Positions 19,830 through 28,655 of a stretch of 64,000 nt of DNA are shown here, in pieces. The DNA lies in the NCBI RefSeq assembly GCF_009905435.1, contig NZ_JAAAMT010000001.1, positions 1 to 64,000 on the forward strand. The letters are read 5' to 3'. Source of the stretch: Pseudomonas sp. R5(2019) (GTDB lineage Bacteria; Pseudomonadota; Gammaproteobacteria; Pseudomonadales; Pseudomonadaceae). The translations under genes and the position numbers were made by a program. Below the pieces are notes generated by a model, which saw nothing but the letters and a program-made list of their open reading frames with translations, was not told the origin of the DNA and ran no database searches. Position 1 is the first letter of the stretch, and each line of letters starts with the position of its first letter.

Positions 19830-21389
19830 TCAATACGTGGTTGCGGTTGCGCGCTCCACCAACTCCTCGTACAGACGGGCATAGGGTTCGACCGCCTGGC
19901 ACCAGTTGAACGGCTGGGTCATCGACAGGCAGCGCATGGCGTTGAGCAGGTTTGGTTTACTGTAGACATAAAAGGCCCGGCTCAGTGCCTGCTCGTAGCT
20001 TGCCACGGTCGATTCATTGAACAGAAAGCCCGTGACCCCGTCTTCGATGGTGTCGGCCAGCCCGCCGGTATTGCGTGCCACCGGCAGCGAGCCAAAGCGC
20101 TGGGCGTACATCTGGCTCAGGCCGCAGGGCTCGTAGCGCGACGGCATCAGCAAAAAATCGCTGCCGGCGAATATGCGCCGGGCATCGGTTTCATTGAAGC
20201 CGATGCGCACGCCGATCTGGCCGGGGAAGCGCAGTGCCAGCTCGCGCATGGCCTGTTCTTCCTCGGGCTCGCCACGGCCGATGATAGCGATCTGGCCGCC
20301 GTTGGCGACGATGAACTCGGCCACGCCCTGGGTCAGGTCCAGGCCTTTTTGATAGACCAGGCGCGAGACCACGGCGAACAGCGGCCCGGTCGAGGGCTGC
20401 AGTTTGAACAGCTGGCGCACATGGCTGGCATTGACCGCTTTGCCGTCCCAGTCATTGAGGCTGAAGGGGCAGATCAGGTGCGGGTCGGTGGCCGAGTCCC
20501 AACTTTCGTCGATGCCGTTGGGGATGCCGCTGAGCAGACCCTGTTGTGCCTTGCTGCTGAGGAACCCTTGCAGGCCGCAGCCGAATTCGGCGGTGGTGAT
20601 TTCCTTGGCGTAGGTGGCGCTGACCGTGGTGATGTGGCTGGAGTAGGCCATGCCGGCCTTGAGGAATGACAGTTTGCCGTAGAACTCCATGCCTTCCTGC
20701 TGCAGCGCGTGCGGGGGGATCGCCAATTCCGGGCAGCAGGCGCGGCTGACCACGCCTTGGTACGCCAGGTTGTGGACAGTGAACAACGTCGGGGTTTTCA
20801 GGCCGCGCCAGTGCATATAGGCCGGGGCCAGGCCGGCTGGCCAGTCGTGGGCATGCACCAGGTCAGGCTTCCAGTGGACCATGCCTTCACCGGCGGCGAT
20901 GTCGGCTGCGGCCAGGCCCAGGCGGGCGAAGCGGATGTGGTTGTCGGGCCAATCGCGCCCATTATTGGCGCCATAAGGGGTGCCTTCGCGCTGAAACAGT
21001 TCGGGGCAGATCAAGACGTAGATGACCAGACCGTCCTTGAGATCCATGCGGCCGATCTTGCATGCCGGGAGTGCCGCATGACCGCCAAGCTCGCCAACGA
21101 TATGGATCGGGTTGTCGCTATTCATGACTTGCGGGTAGCCGGGGATGAGTACGCGCACGTCATGCAGAGGGTGCATGGCCCGGGGCAATGCGGCAGAGAC
21201 ATCGCCTAGACCGCCGGTCTTGACCAGATCAGAAATTTCGGATGTGACAAAAAGAACTTTCTTGCGCTTGGGGTTAGCGTGGGACTCTGGCGGAGTCCCC
21301 CTGCCGGCCTTGGTGACGTCTGGCAGCGCCGACTCGGTGACTTGCTGGTTTAAACGCTCTCCATGAGTTTCGACAGCGGCACTGATCAT
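19830..21389 (-). CDS. glgA: Glycogen synthase
   Basis: 519 residues from ATG 21389, chosen because GGGGAG lies six bases upstream; an in-frame ATG 18 bases earlier would place that site inside the coding region. A GT5 enzyme transferring glucose from ADP-glucose to glucan. The ADP-glucose binding motif KTGGLGDVSAALPRAM (after VLFVTSEISDLV) and the C-terminal PSRYEPCGLSQMYAQRFGSLPVARNTGGL are present. An extra 45 or so residues before VLFVTSE are poorly conserved. It is the first gene of the operon; no glgB, glgP or treS is in this window. Confidence 0.95.
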   Translation of the reverse strand: MISAAVETHGERLNQQVTESALPDVTKAGRGTPPESHANPKRKKVLFVTSEISDLVKTGGLGDVSAALPRAMHPLHDVRVLIPGYPQVMNSDNPIHIVGELGGHAALPACKIGRMDLKDGLVIYVLICPELFQREGTPYGANNGRDWPDNHIRFARLGLAAADIAAGEGMVHWKPDLVHAHDWPAGLAPAYMHWRGLKTPTLFTVHNLAYQGVVSRACCPELAIPPHALQQEGMEFYGKLSFLKAGMAYSSHITTVSATYAKEITTAEFGCGLQGFLSSKAQQGLLSGIPNGIDESWDSATDPHLICPFSLNDWDGKAVNASHVRQLFKLQPSTGPLFAVVSRLVYQKGLDLTQGVAEFIVANGGQIAIIGRGEPEEEQAMRELALRFPGQIGVRIGFNETDARRIFAGSDFLLMPSRYEPCGLSQMYAQRFGSLPVARNTGGLADTIEDGVTGFLFNESTVASYEQALSRAFYVYSKPNLLNAMRCLSMTQPFNWCQAVEPYARLYEELVERATATTY

Positions 21390-21911
21390 TATTATCTCCC
21401 CGTGCATTTAATACGAAAGACAAAGCACCTGATGTTGTTATCCATGCACCCCGCGTGCCATACGTACAAGCGCTGTCCTCTGCAGCCAAACGGGCTGACG
21501 GGCTTGACGGTGGGGGTGGGTCGACCGCGCCTGGGGGTGTCCCTTCGCGATGGCCTTCCTAATCCCTGACCTACTGGTCATTCGGAAGTTTCGACTACTT
21601 TCTGTCGGATTGTCCGAATGGTAGACCGGGCAACGGCTGAGTGTAGGAGAGAAGTGAGACGATGTGGAGGTTAATAGCAAACTCTTCGACTGGCGGGTCA
21701 CGAAGCGGATTAGGGTAGAAATTTTAGAAGCGCCGAAAGCAACGCGGATTGTGGGGGGGCGTAGGAGCGGACCTGGCCGCGATGGGGCGCGCAGCGGCCC
21801 CAGAGGCCAGTGACATCTGCGGCACAGTTTGTGGCTGCGGTAGGTTTCAGAATCGCTGGGGCCGCTTCGCAGCCCATCGCGGCCAGGTCCGCTCCAACAA
21901 ATCAACCCAAT
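21390..21911. other. glgA upstream region
   Basis: 522 bases without a recognised gene. The part next to glgA must hold the promoter of the glycogen/trehalose operon, but no clear hexamers were found. The distal part contains a REP pair. Confidence 0.4.
21764..21900. repeat. REP element pair (inverted)
   Basis: GTAGGAGCGGACCTGGCCGC + GATGGGGCGCGCAGCGGCCC on one side. The mirrored GGGCCGCTTCGCAGCCCATC + GCGGCCAGGTCCGCTCC is on the other, separated by about 50 bases. It is the same subtype as the elements at 361 and 45382. Confidence 0.85.
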
Positions 21912-22736
21912 CTAGAGTTGGCCCATCAACCCGAACCGTCGCTTGAGCACCCAGTCCAACACCGATTTGGGCAATACCTGCGCCATCAACGGCAACGCCC
22001 GGCTGCCATTGCCAATGCGCACCAGCCTCGCAGGCTTGGGCGCGCTCACGGCCTTGAGCAACGCCTGGGCAAAGTCCGCCGCCGGCGTTGGGTGATCCTG
22101 CGAAGCCCGGGCCCGCGCACGGATACTCTCGCGCAGCGGCCACCATGCTGACTGCTGGCCAATCAGCTGTTCAGCCTCGCGCCCGGCGTTGCTGGCAAAA
22201 CTTGAAGCGATCGCCCCCGGCTGGACCTCCATCACCCGCACGCCAAAGGGCGCCAATTCAAGCCGCAAGGTATCGCTCAAGGCGTGTACCGCCGCCTTCG
22301 ACGCGCAATAGGCCCCGGCAAACGGCGTCACCAGCACGCCCGAGACACTGCCCACATTCACCACCAGCCCACGGCTGCGGCGCAACACCGGAAACAACGC
22401 CCGGGTGACCCCGACCACGGCAAACACATTAGTCTCGAACTGTCGGCGCATGGCCTCTACACCGCCGTCGAGCAGCGGCCCCATGGCACCGTAACCGGCG
22501 TTGTTGATCAGCAGGTCCAGGCCGCCACTGTGTTGGTTCAGGGCCTCGGCCAGGTGTTCCAGGGCATCGCTGTCGTTGACGTCCAGTTGGCGGGCGACGA
22601 AACCCGAGGCCTGCAGGTGCTCGACATCCTCGGGCTTTCGCGCTGTGGCCCAAACCTCATACCCCGCGCCCTTGAAGGCTTCGGCGAGGGCGCGGCCAAT
22701 GCCGCTGGAACAACCGGTGATCAGGGCAACGGGCAT
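21912..22736 (-). CDS. Short-chain dehydrogenase/reductase (SDR)
   Basis: 274 residues from ATG 22736; the upstream open frame overlaps the next gene and is not SDR-like. Rossmann motif TGCSSGIG (residues 8-15), NNAGYG around 79-84, catalytic Ser in NVGSVSG and the YCASK active-site pair. The C-terminal half (EVQPGAIASSFASNAGREAEQL) is typical of classical SDRs with broad or unknown substrates. The upstream gene on the same strand ends 37 bases before it, so the two may be co-transcribed. Substrate not predictable. Confidence 0.9.
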   Translation of the reverse strand: MPVALITGCSSGIGRALAEAFKGAGYEVWATARKPEDVEHLQASGFVARQLDVNDSDALEHLAEALNQHSGGLDLLINNAGYGAMGPLLDGGVEAMRRQFETNVFAVVGVTRALFPVLRRSRGLVVNVGSVSGVLVTPFAGAYCASKAAVHALSDTLRLELAPFGVRVMEVQPGAIASSFASNAGREAEQLIGQQSAWWPLRESIRARARASQDHPTPAADFAQALLKAVSAPKPARLVRIGNGSRALPLMAQVLPKSVLDWVLKRRFGLMGQL

Positions 22737-22773
22737 GGCGCGGTCCTTGTGCACTATAAAAAGAGGAGGGTAA

Positions 22774-23253
22774 TCAACCGGAGAAGCTGCCTTGCAGGCG
22801 TTCCGGGCGGAATTCCAGGGATTGCGGGCGGTAGCCGGGGCGCAGCGGCGGCACGGGCAGGCAATCTTCCCACTGGGCGCCGGCCTGCAATTCGCCGGGA
22901 CCACGGTAGCGCGGGGCCGAGTAAAGGTTTTCAACGAGGTTGACGGTATCGCCGGGCGCATACGCGGCGACGCGCCAGCGCAGTTCTACCAGCGGCACGT
23001 CGTTGTTGTTTTTCAGCTGCACCATCAGCGGCCGGTCGGCGGGGCAGCGTTGTGGGTAATCGCTGGTGGGCGCATAAATCAGGCGCAGGTCCAGGCGTGC
23101 CAGTTGGCGGGCTTCGCGAGTTTCGAGCCAGACCACCCACAACGCCACCAGGCCCAACCCGAACAAAGCCGCCATGGACACGGGCAATGCCTTTGACGGG
23201 TAGCGCAACAGCAGCACCAGCCAGGTCAGGATAAGCAGGACGCCGATAAACAT
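22774..23253 (-). CDS. Small inner-membrane protein of unknown function
   Basis: 159 residues from ATG 23253. Two membrane segments at the N-terminus (MFIGVLLILTWLVLLLRY and LPVSMAALFGLGLVALWVVWL) precede a soluble part of about 110 residues. That part has a beta-rich pattern (LDLRLIYAPTSDYPQRCPADRPLMVQLKNNNDVPLVELRWRVAAYAPGDT), like an immunoglobulin-like or DUF-type periplasmic domain. A homologue in other Pseudomonas is sometimes labelled 'multidrug transporter', but nothing in the sequence supports transport. It lies upstream of the SDR gene, same strand. Confidence 0.7.
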   Translation of the reverse strand: MFIGVLLILTWLVLLLRYPSKALPVSMAALFGLGLVALWVVWLETREARQLARLDLRLIYAPTSDYPQRCPADRPLMVQLKNNNDVPLVELRWRVAAYAPGDTVNLVENLYSAPRYRGPGELQAGAQWEDCLPVPPLRPGYRPQSLEFRPERLQGSFSG

Positions 23254-23335
23254 GCAGGCAGTACCTTTGGTCGGGAGTTGACCAATCGTACCGGCTAGAG
23301 AAAGAAAAGTCGCTGGAGCCTTCAAATCGCCTGCA

Positions 23336-23899
23336 TCAACGAATGAAATGCACCTTGCCGCTATCATCGTTGCCCATGTAAATCCCATACACCCCGGCAG
23401 TACGCTCTTCGATATAGCGCTCCAGGATCTGGCGGATGGCAGGGTAGTAGATGCTGTCCCAAGGGATGTCCTGGGGCGCGAAGAAGCGGCAATCCATGGT
23501 CTCTGGCCCGTACTCGCCGGTGATCTCGGTGGCGATGGCGCGAAACACGATGTACACCTCACTGATCTTCGGCACGCTGAAAATCGAGTAAGGCGAGACG
23601 ATCTCGGCGCGTACGCCGGTTTCTTCCCAGACTTCACGCAGCGCCGCCTGTTCGGTGGTCTCACCGCTTTCCATGAACCCCGCTGGCAAGGTCCAGGTGC
23701 CAGGCCTTGGCGCAATCGCGCGCTGGCACAGCAGGTACTCGCCGTCGCGCTCGATGATGCAACCGGCGATGATCTTCGGATTGACGTAATGGATGTAGCC
23801 GCAGCCCCCGCACATCAGCCGCTCGTGGGTGTCGCCAGGCGGTTGTTGCAACCTGAGATCGGCGGTACCGCATTGCGGGCAAAAGCGCGGGGTAGGCAT
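23336..23899 (-). CDS. Nudix hydrolase with zinc ribbon
   Basis: 187 residues. An N-terminal zinc ribbon (CPQC near residue 8, CGGC near 31) is followed by the Nudix fold with the box G(x5)E(x7)REVWEETG in LPAGFMESGETTEQAA, about residues 72-95. This arrangement resembles NADH-pyrophosphatase-like NudC proteins and ADP-ribose hydrolases, which act on nucleoside diphosphate derivatives. The start is two bases after the stop of the GntR gene, with its ribosome-binding site in the GntR 3' end, so it is the last gene of the operon that begins at 30118. Confidence 0.88.
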   Translation of the reverse strand: MPTPRFCPQCGTADLRLQQPPGDTHERLMCGGCGYIHYVNPKIIAGCIIERDGEYLLCQRAIAPRPGTWTLPAGFMESGETTEQAALREVWEETGVRAEIVSPYSIFSVPKISEVYIVFRAIATEITGEYGPETMDCRFFAPQDIPWDSIYYPAIRQILERYIEERTAGVYGIYMGNDDSGKVHFIR

Positions 23900-23901
23900 G
23901 G

Positions 23902-24654
23902 TCAGCGACCTATTCTGGGTTCTTTGATGGCGATGGGCGTGGCCATGTCGCGCAGCTTGCCCGTCTCGTTCTGTTTCTGGCGCAGGTACTCAAGGGCCAC
24001 CTTGGCCGCCGAGCGTACGTGGTCAACCGAGGCCTGGTGCGCGGCCAGCGGGTCGCCGCTCTTGATGGCCTCGACCATGCGCTCCATTTCCTGGTTACTG
24101 GCACCGCGGCGGTTTTCCTGGGACACCGAGGTGGCCCGCAGGTAGCTGATGCGTGCTTGCAGTTGACGCAGCTGGGTGGCGGCAATGTGGTTGCCGGAGC
24201 CTTCGAGCAGCACATCGTAGAAACCCTGCACCGATTCGAGCACCTGTTGCAGCTCACCGCCTTCGAGCGCCTCGCGGTTTTCTTCCAGGGCACGTTCCAG
24301 CGCGCGGATGTCCTTGGCCTTGGCATTGAGGGTGAACAGCTGAACGATCAGGCCCTCCAGCACACAACGCAGCTCGTAGATATCGCGGGCATCTTCCAGC
24401 GTGATGATGGCCACGCGCGGGCCTTTGGCGTCGGCAAACTCCACCAGGCCTTCGGACTCCAGGTGACGCAGCGCTTCGCGCACCGACGTGCGACTGACCC
24501 CGAGGCGATCGCAGAGGTCGCGCTCGACCAGGCGGTCGCCCGGCAGCAGGTGGAAGTTCATGATCGCAGTGCGTAGTTTGTCCAGCACGATTTCGCGCAG
24601 GGTGACAGGGTTGCGGTTGACCTTGAAGCTGTCGTCGAGTGGCTGGCGTTTCAT
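23902..24654 (-). CDS. GntR-family (FadR/FCD) transcriptional regulator
   Basis: 250 residues. The winged helix lies at about 18-85 (ILDKLRTAIMNFHLLPGDRLVERDLCDRLGVSRTSVREALRHLESEGLVE). An FCD effector domain follows (ARDIYELRCVLEGLIVQL... with conserved Asp and His residues that usually hold a metal). It sits near the end of the catabolic operon, 89 bases after the CMD gene. The palindrome ATGGTATACCAT at the operon promoter (30159-30170) matches FCD-type operators, so the inferred role is repression of this operon, relieved by a pathway intermediate. Confidence 0.88.
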   Translation of the reverse strand: MKRQPLDDSFKVNRNPVTLREIVLDKLRTAIMNFHLLPGDRLVERDLCDRLGVSRTSVREALRHLESEGLVEFADAKGPRVAIITLEDARDIYELRCVLEGLIVQLFTLNAKAKDIRALERALEENREALEGGELQQVLESVQGFYDVLLEGSGNHIAATQLRQLQARISYLRATSVSQENRRGASNQEMERMVEAIKSGDPLAAHQASVDHVRSAAKVALEYLRQKQNETGKLRDMATPIAIKEPRIGR

Positions 24655-24743
24655 GGGGCTGCTCTGTAATGGCTGTCCAGTGGGCCGCAGCGGAGTCGTC
24701 TCGATCCCGAGTGCTCCGTGCGGGGGTGTCGAACAGCCAGTCG

Positions 24744-25133
24744 TTAACTGGCTGCCTCAGCGTCGGCTTCGGCGAAGGCCTCTTTGGCCAGCCTGAAGCT
24801 GTCTACGGCAGCGGGGACGCCGCAATAAATACCGACCTGAAGCAGAATTTCGCGTATTTGTTCACGACTCAAGCCGTTACGCAAGGCGCCGCGAATATGC
24901 AATTTGAGTTCATGAGGCCGGTTCAGGGCCGAAATCATGGCCAAGTTTATCATGCTGCGTTCTTTGAGCGACAAACCGTCGCGACCCCAGACGTGGCCCC
25001 AGCAGTACTCGGTGACCATTTCCTGCAGTGGGCGGTTGAAGTCGTCGGCGTTTTCAATCGACTTGTTCACATAGGCCTCGCCCAACACCTGAGTGCGGAT
25101 CGCCAGACCTTTTTCGTATTTCTCGTTGCTCAT
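24744..25133 (-). CDS. Carboxymuconolactone decarboxylase (CMD) family protein
   Basis: 129 residues. The sequence matches 4-carboxymuconolactone decarboxylase proteins such as PcaC: RDGLSLKERSMINLAMISALNRPHELKLHIRGALRNGLSREQIREILLQVGIYCGVPAA. The conserved HELKLH motif and YCGVPAA are present. There are no CxxC cysteines, which argues against AhpD-type peroxidase activity. It lies 17 bases after an aldehyde dehydrogenase gene in the catabolic operon. No other protocatechuate genes are near, so the substrate is probably another lactone or keto acid. Confidence 0.85.
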   Translation of the reverse strand: MSNEKYEKGLAIRTQVLGEAYVNKSIENADDFNRPLQEMVTEYCWGHVWGRDGLSLKERSMINLAMISALNRPHELKLHIRGALRNGLSREQIREILLQVGIYCGVPAAVDSFRLAKEAFAEADAEAAS

Positions 25134-25150
25134 TGTCTGTCTCCTTAAGC

Positions 25151-26602
25151 TTACAAACCACCCATGAGGGTGTATTTGATTTCCAGATAATCTTCGATGC
25201 CGTACTTGGAGCCTTCGCGGCCCAGGCCCGAGGCTTTTACGCCGCCAAAGGGCGCCACTTCGGTGGAGATCAAGCCTTCGTTGATCCCGACCATGCCGTA
25301 CTCCAGCGCTTCACTCATGCGCCAGGCGCGGCCCAGGTCGCGGGTGTAGCAATAGGCGGCAAGGCCGAATTCGGTGTCATTGGCCATGCTGACGGCCTGG
25401 GCTTCGCTGCTGAAACGGAACACCGCGGCCAGTGGGCCGAAGGTTTCGTCGCGGGCAACTTTCATCTGCGTCGTCACGCCGCTGATGACCGTGGGATGGA
25501 AGAACCCGTGGCCCAGCGCATGGCGTTCACCGCCGCAATGCAGTTGTGCGCCTTTGCCCAGTGCGTCCTGAACATGTTCTTCCACCTTGGCTACCGCGCG
25601 CTCGTTGATCAACGGGCCCTGGGTAACGTCGGCCTCGAAGCCATCGCCGACCTTGAAGGCGCTGACCCGCTCGGCGAGCCGGGCGACAAAGGCGTCGTGG
25701 ATGCCGTCCTGTACCAGGAAACGGTTAACGCACACGCAGGTTTGCCCGGCATTGCGGTACTTGGCGATCAATGCGCCTTCAACCGCACGTTCAAGGTCGG
25801 CATCGTCGAACACGATAAACGGCGCATTGCCGCCCAATTCCAGCGAGACCTTTTTCAGCGTCGGCGCGCATTGCGCCATCAGCAATTTGCCGATGCCGGT
25901 GGAGCCGGTGAACGACAGCTTGCGCACGTCGGGGCTGGCGGTCAGCTCGCCACCGATAGCGACCGCATCGCCGGTGATGACGTTGAAAATGCCAGCGGGA
26001 ATCCCGGCCTGCTCGGCCAGTGCGGCCATGGCCAGCGCCGAAAATGGGGTTTCCGGCGCGGGCTTGACGATGCACGGGCAACCCGCGGCCAGCGCCGGGC
26101 CTGCCTTGCGGGTGATCATCGCCGCCGGAAAGTTCCACGGGGTGATCGCCGCCACGACGCCGATCGGCTCCTTGCTGACGACGATTCGTGCGTCACCCTT
26201 GTGACTGGGGATCGTATCGCCATAGATGCGTTTGGCTTCCTCGGCGAACCACTCGATAAAGCTGGCGGCATAGAGGATTTCACCACGGGCTTCAGCCAGC
26301 GGCTTGCCTTGTTCCAGGGTCAGGATTTCAGCCAGTGCGTCAGCATTTTCAAGCATCAGCGCGTGCCAGCGCTTGAGAATAGTGCTCCGCTCCTTGGCCG
26401 TGCGCGACCGCCAGGCCGGCCACGCGGCGTTGGCGGCGGCGATCACTTCGCGCGCCTCGGCGGCGCCGAGGTTGGGGACCTGGCCGATCACTTCACCCGT
26501 TGCCGGGTTGAAAATGTCCTGCGTCGCGCCATCGGGCGCATCGCACCATTGGCCGTTCAGGTAGGCCTGTTGGCGGAACAATTGCAAGGCGTTGGGGGTC
26601 AT
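25151..26602 (-). CDS. NAD(P)-dependent aldehyde dehydrogenase, succinate-semialdehyde dehydrogenase type
   Basis: 483 residues, the usual length for GabD-type enzymes. Catalytic Cys in RNAGQTCVCVNRFLV, general-base Glu in LELGGNAPFIVFDDADL, and the TPWNFPAAMITRKAGPALAAGC cofactor region are present. The PVGVV region reads EPIGVVAAITPWNFP. It oxidises a semialdehyde (succinate, glutarate or a related acid) to the acid. The start is only 22 bases after a hairpin with a T run (minus strand), so its expression may be lower than that of the operon's upstream genes. Confidence 0.88.
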   Translation of the reverse strand: MTPNALQLFRQQAYLNGQWCDAPDGATQDIFNPATGEVIGQVPNLGAAEAREVIAAANAAWPAWRSRTAKERSTILKRWHALMLENADALAEILTLEQGKPLAEARGEILYAASFIEWFAEEAKRIYGDTIPSHKGDARIVVSKEPIGVVAAITPWNFPAAMITRKAGPALAAGCPCIVKPAPETPFSALAMAALAEQAGIPAGIFNVITGDAVAIGGELTASPDVRKLSFTGSTGIGKLLMAQCAPTLKKVSLELGGNAPFIVFDDADLERAVEGALIAKYRNAGQTCVCVNRFLVQDGIHDAFVARLAERVSAFKVGDGFEADVTQGPLINERAVAKVEEHVQDALGKGAQLHCGGERHALGHGFFHPTVISGVTTQMKVARDETFGPLAAVFRFSSEAQAVSMANDTEFGLAAYCYTRDLGRAWRMSEALEYGMVGINEGLISTEVAPFGGVKASGLGREGSKYGIEDYLEIKYTLMGGL

Positions 26603-26624
26603 GCCGGCTCCCGGGATCGAGAAT

Positions 26625-26662
26625 AAAAAAGGGCCGCACCCGAGGGTGGGACTACGCGGCCC
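26625..26662 (-). terminator. Intrinsic terminator inside the catabolic operon
   Basis: On the minus strand GGGCCGC (26662-26656) pairs with GCGGCCC (26637-26631) around a loop rich in C and G. Six T follow (26630-26625). It lies between the flavin reductase stop (26676) and the next aldehyde dehydrogenase start (26602), so it would partly terminate transcription within the operon. Confidence 0.7.
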
Positions 26663-26675
26663 CCGAAGAAAGCAA

Positions 26676-27161
26676 TCAGGCGAAGGGAGGCAGGGCGCCC
26701 AGCTTGCCTTTGTGGTAGATCATCGGCGTCACCGGCTCCTGGGGCAGGATCAGGTTCTTGACCGCGCCAACGATGATGGCGTGGTCGCCTCCGTCGTATT
26801 CGCGCCACAGTTCGCATTCGATGATCGCCGTGGCCTTGGCCAGCAGCGGGTTGCCGCGCTCGCTCAGGTGCCACTCGATGCCGGCGGCCTTGTCCTTGCC
26901 CTTGCCGGCAAACGCGTAGGCTTCGGCCGCCTGATCAGCGGCCAGCAGGTGAATGGCGAACTGTTTGCTGTCGCGCAGGATCGGGTACGTGTCCGAGGCG
27001 TAATTGGGGCAGAACAGCACCAGCGCCGGGTCGATCGACAGCGCGCTGAACGCGCTGGCGGTGATGCCGACAATGCTGCCCTCGGCGTCGAGGGTGGTGA
27101 CCACCGTGACGCCGGATGGGAAGGAGCCCATCACTTCTTTGTAGATTCCGGGTTCGATCAT
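26676..27161 (-). CDS. Flavin reductase-domain protein
   Basis: 161 residues. Family signature: MGSFPSGVTVVTT at residues 10-22, GITASAFSALSIDPALVLFC at 32-51, and FAIHLLAADQ. These are typical of the small reductase component (HpaC/RutF type) of two-component flavin monooxygenases, which supplies FADH2 or FMNH2 to a partner oxygenase. It lies 12 bases after the aldehyde dehydrogenase upstream. No oxygenase gene is present in the operon or nearby, so either the partner is elsewhere or this is a stand-alone flavin-binding enzyme. Confidence 0.87.
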   Translation of the reverse strand: MIEPGIYKEVMGSFPSGVTVVTTLDAEGSIVGITASAFSALSIDPALVLFCPNYASDTYPILRDSKQFAIHLLAADQAAEAYAFAGKGKDKAAGIEWHLSERGNPLLAKATAIIECELWREYDGGDHAIIVGAVKNLILPQEPVTPMIYHKGKLGALPPFA

Positions 27162-27173
27162 TTCAGGCCACCT

Positions 27174-28655
27174 TCAACGCATCACGAAAGGGTCGGGCAT
27201 CGGCGACTGCGAGAGGTTGATCCACACCGTTTTCAGTTCGGTATAGGCCAGCACCGAATCGATGCCGCTCTCGCGACCGTAGCCGCTGTTCTTGAAACCG
27301 CCGATCGGGGCCATCGCCGAGACTGCTCGGTAGGTGTTGACCCAGATGATTCCCGAGCGCACGTCACGGGCCAGGCGATGGGCACGGCCCAGGTCGCGCG
27401 TCCAGATGCCGGCGGCGAGGCCGAACTGGGAGTCGTTGGCAATGGCCAGTGCTTGGGCTTCGTCCTTGAACCGGATCACCGAGGCGACCGGGCCGAAGAC
27501 TTCTTCCTGCATGATCTTCATCGAGTTGCTGTCGCACTCGAACAGGGTCGGTTCATAGAACCAGCCGTCACCGGCGACTTCGGCGCGCTTGCCACCCAGG
27601 CGCAGGCGCGCGCCCTCTGCCAGGGCATCGGCGACCAGGCCTTCGACCACAGCCAGCTGCTGTGCGGTGGCCATGGGGCCCATCTCGCTGGTTTCATCCT
27701 GCGGGTTGCCAATGCGAATGCGCTTGGCGCGCTCGACCAGCCGGGAGACGAATTCGTCGTAGATTTCATCTTGCACCAACAGCCGCGAGCCCGACACGCA
27801 GCTCTGCCCGGAGGCGGCGTAGATGCCGGCGATCGCGCCGTTGATGGCGCTGTCCAGATCGGCGTCGGCAAAAATGATATTCGGCGACTTGCCGCCCAGT
27901 TCCAGCGACAACTTGGCAAAGTTTTCAGCACTGCTGCGCACCACGTGACGCGCGGTGGCGGCGCCGCCGGTGAAGGCGATCTTGCGCACCAGCGGGTGAC
28001 GGGTCAGCGCCGCGCCGGTGGTTGGGCCATAGCCGGTCACTACGTTGACGACACCGGCTGGAAAGCCGGCTTCCAGTGCCAGGCGAGCCAGCTCCAGAAT
28101 GGTCGCCGAGGCGTGCTCGGACGGTTTGAGCACGATGGTGTTGCCCGCGGCCAGGGCCGGGGCCAGCTTGATCGCGGTCAGGTACAGCGGGCTGTTCCAG
28201 GGAATGATCCCGGCCACCACGCCGATCGGCTCGTGCACGGTGTAGGCAAACAGGTCGGGCTTGTCCAGCGGCAGGGTACCGCCTTCGAGCTTGTCGGCCA
28301 GGCCTGCGGTGTAGTGGAAGAACTCGGGCAAGTAGCTGACCTGGCCACGGGTTTCGCGAATCAGCTTACCGTTATCGCGGCTTTCCAGCTGAGCCAGACT
28401 TTCCTTGTTTTCGGCGATCAGATCGCCCAGACGGCGCAGCAACTTGCCCCGAGCGCTGGCGGTGAGGCCGCGCCAGGCCGGGTTATCGAAAGCCTTTTGC
28501 GCGGCCTGTACGGCGCGCTCCACATCCGCCTCGTCGGCGTCGGGCAGTTCAGCCCAGGCACTGGCGGTGGCCGGGTTCAGGCTTTCGAAGGTTTTGCCGG
28601 ACAGGGCATCGAGCCATTGGCCATCGATGCACATCTGAAAGCGTTGGAGTGTCAT
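27174..28655 (-). CDS. Aldehyde dehydrogenase
   Basis: 493 residues. Catalytic Cys in YAASGQSCVSGSRLLVQ, Glu in LELGGKSPNIIFADADL, and the cofactor-binding IIPWNSPLYLTAIKLAPALAAG are all intact. The C-terminus shows the usual ALDH dimerisation pattern (GGFKNSGYGRESGIDSVLAYTELKTVW). Close to betaine-aldehyde or hydroxymuconic-semialdehyde type enzymes but not assignable. It overlaps the alpha/beta hydrolase stop by four bases and precedes the flavin reductase. It is one of two different aldehyde dehydrogenases in the operon. Confidence 0.88.
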   Translation of the reverse strand: MTLQRFQMCIDGQWLDALSGKTFESLNPATASAWAELPDADEADVERAVQAAQKAFDNPAWRGLTASARGKLLRRLGDLIAENKESLAQLESRDNGKLIRETRGQVSYLPEFFHYTAGLADKLEGGTLPLDKPDLFAYTVHEPIGVVAGIIPWNSPLYLTAIKLAPALAAGNTIVLKPSEHASATILELARLALEAGFPAGVVNVVTGYGPTTGAALTRHPLVRKIAFTGGAATARHVVRSSAENFAKLSLELGGKSPNIIFADADLDSAINGAIAGIYAASGQSCVSGSRLLVQDEIYDEFVSRLVERAKRIRIGNPQDETSEMGPMATAQQLAVVEGLVADALAEGARLRLGGKRAEVAGDGWFYEPTLFECDSNSMKIMQEEVFGPVASVIRFKDEAQALAIANDSQFGLAAGIWTRDLGRAHRLARDVRSGIIWVNTYRAVSAMAPIGGFKNSGYGRESGIDSVLAYTELKTVWINLSQSPMPDPFVMR

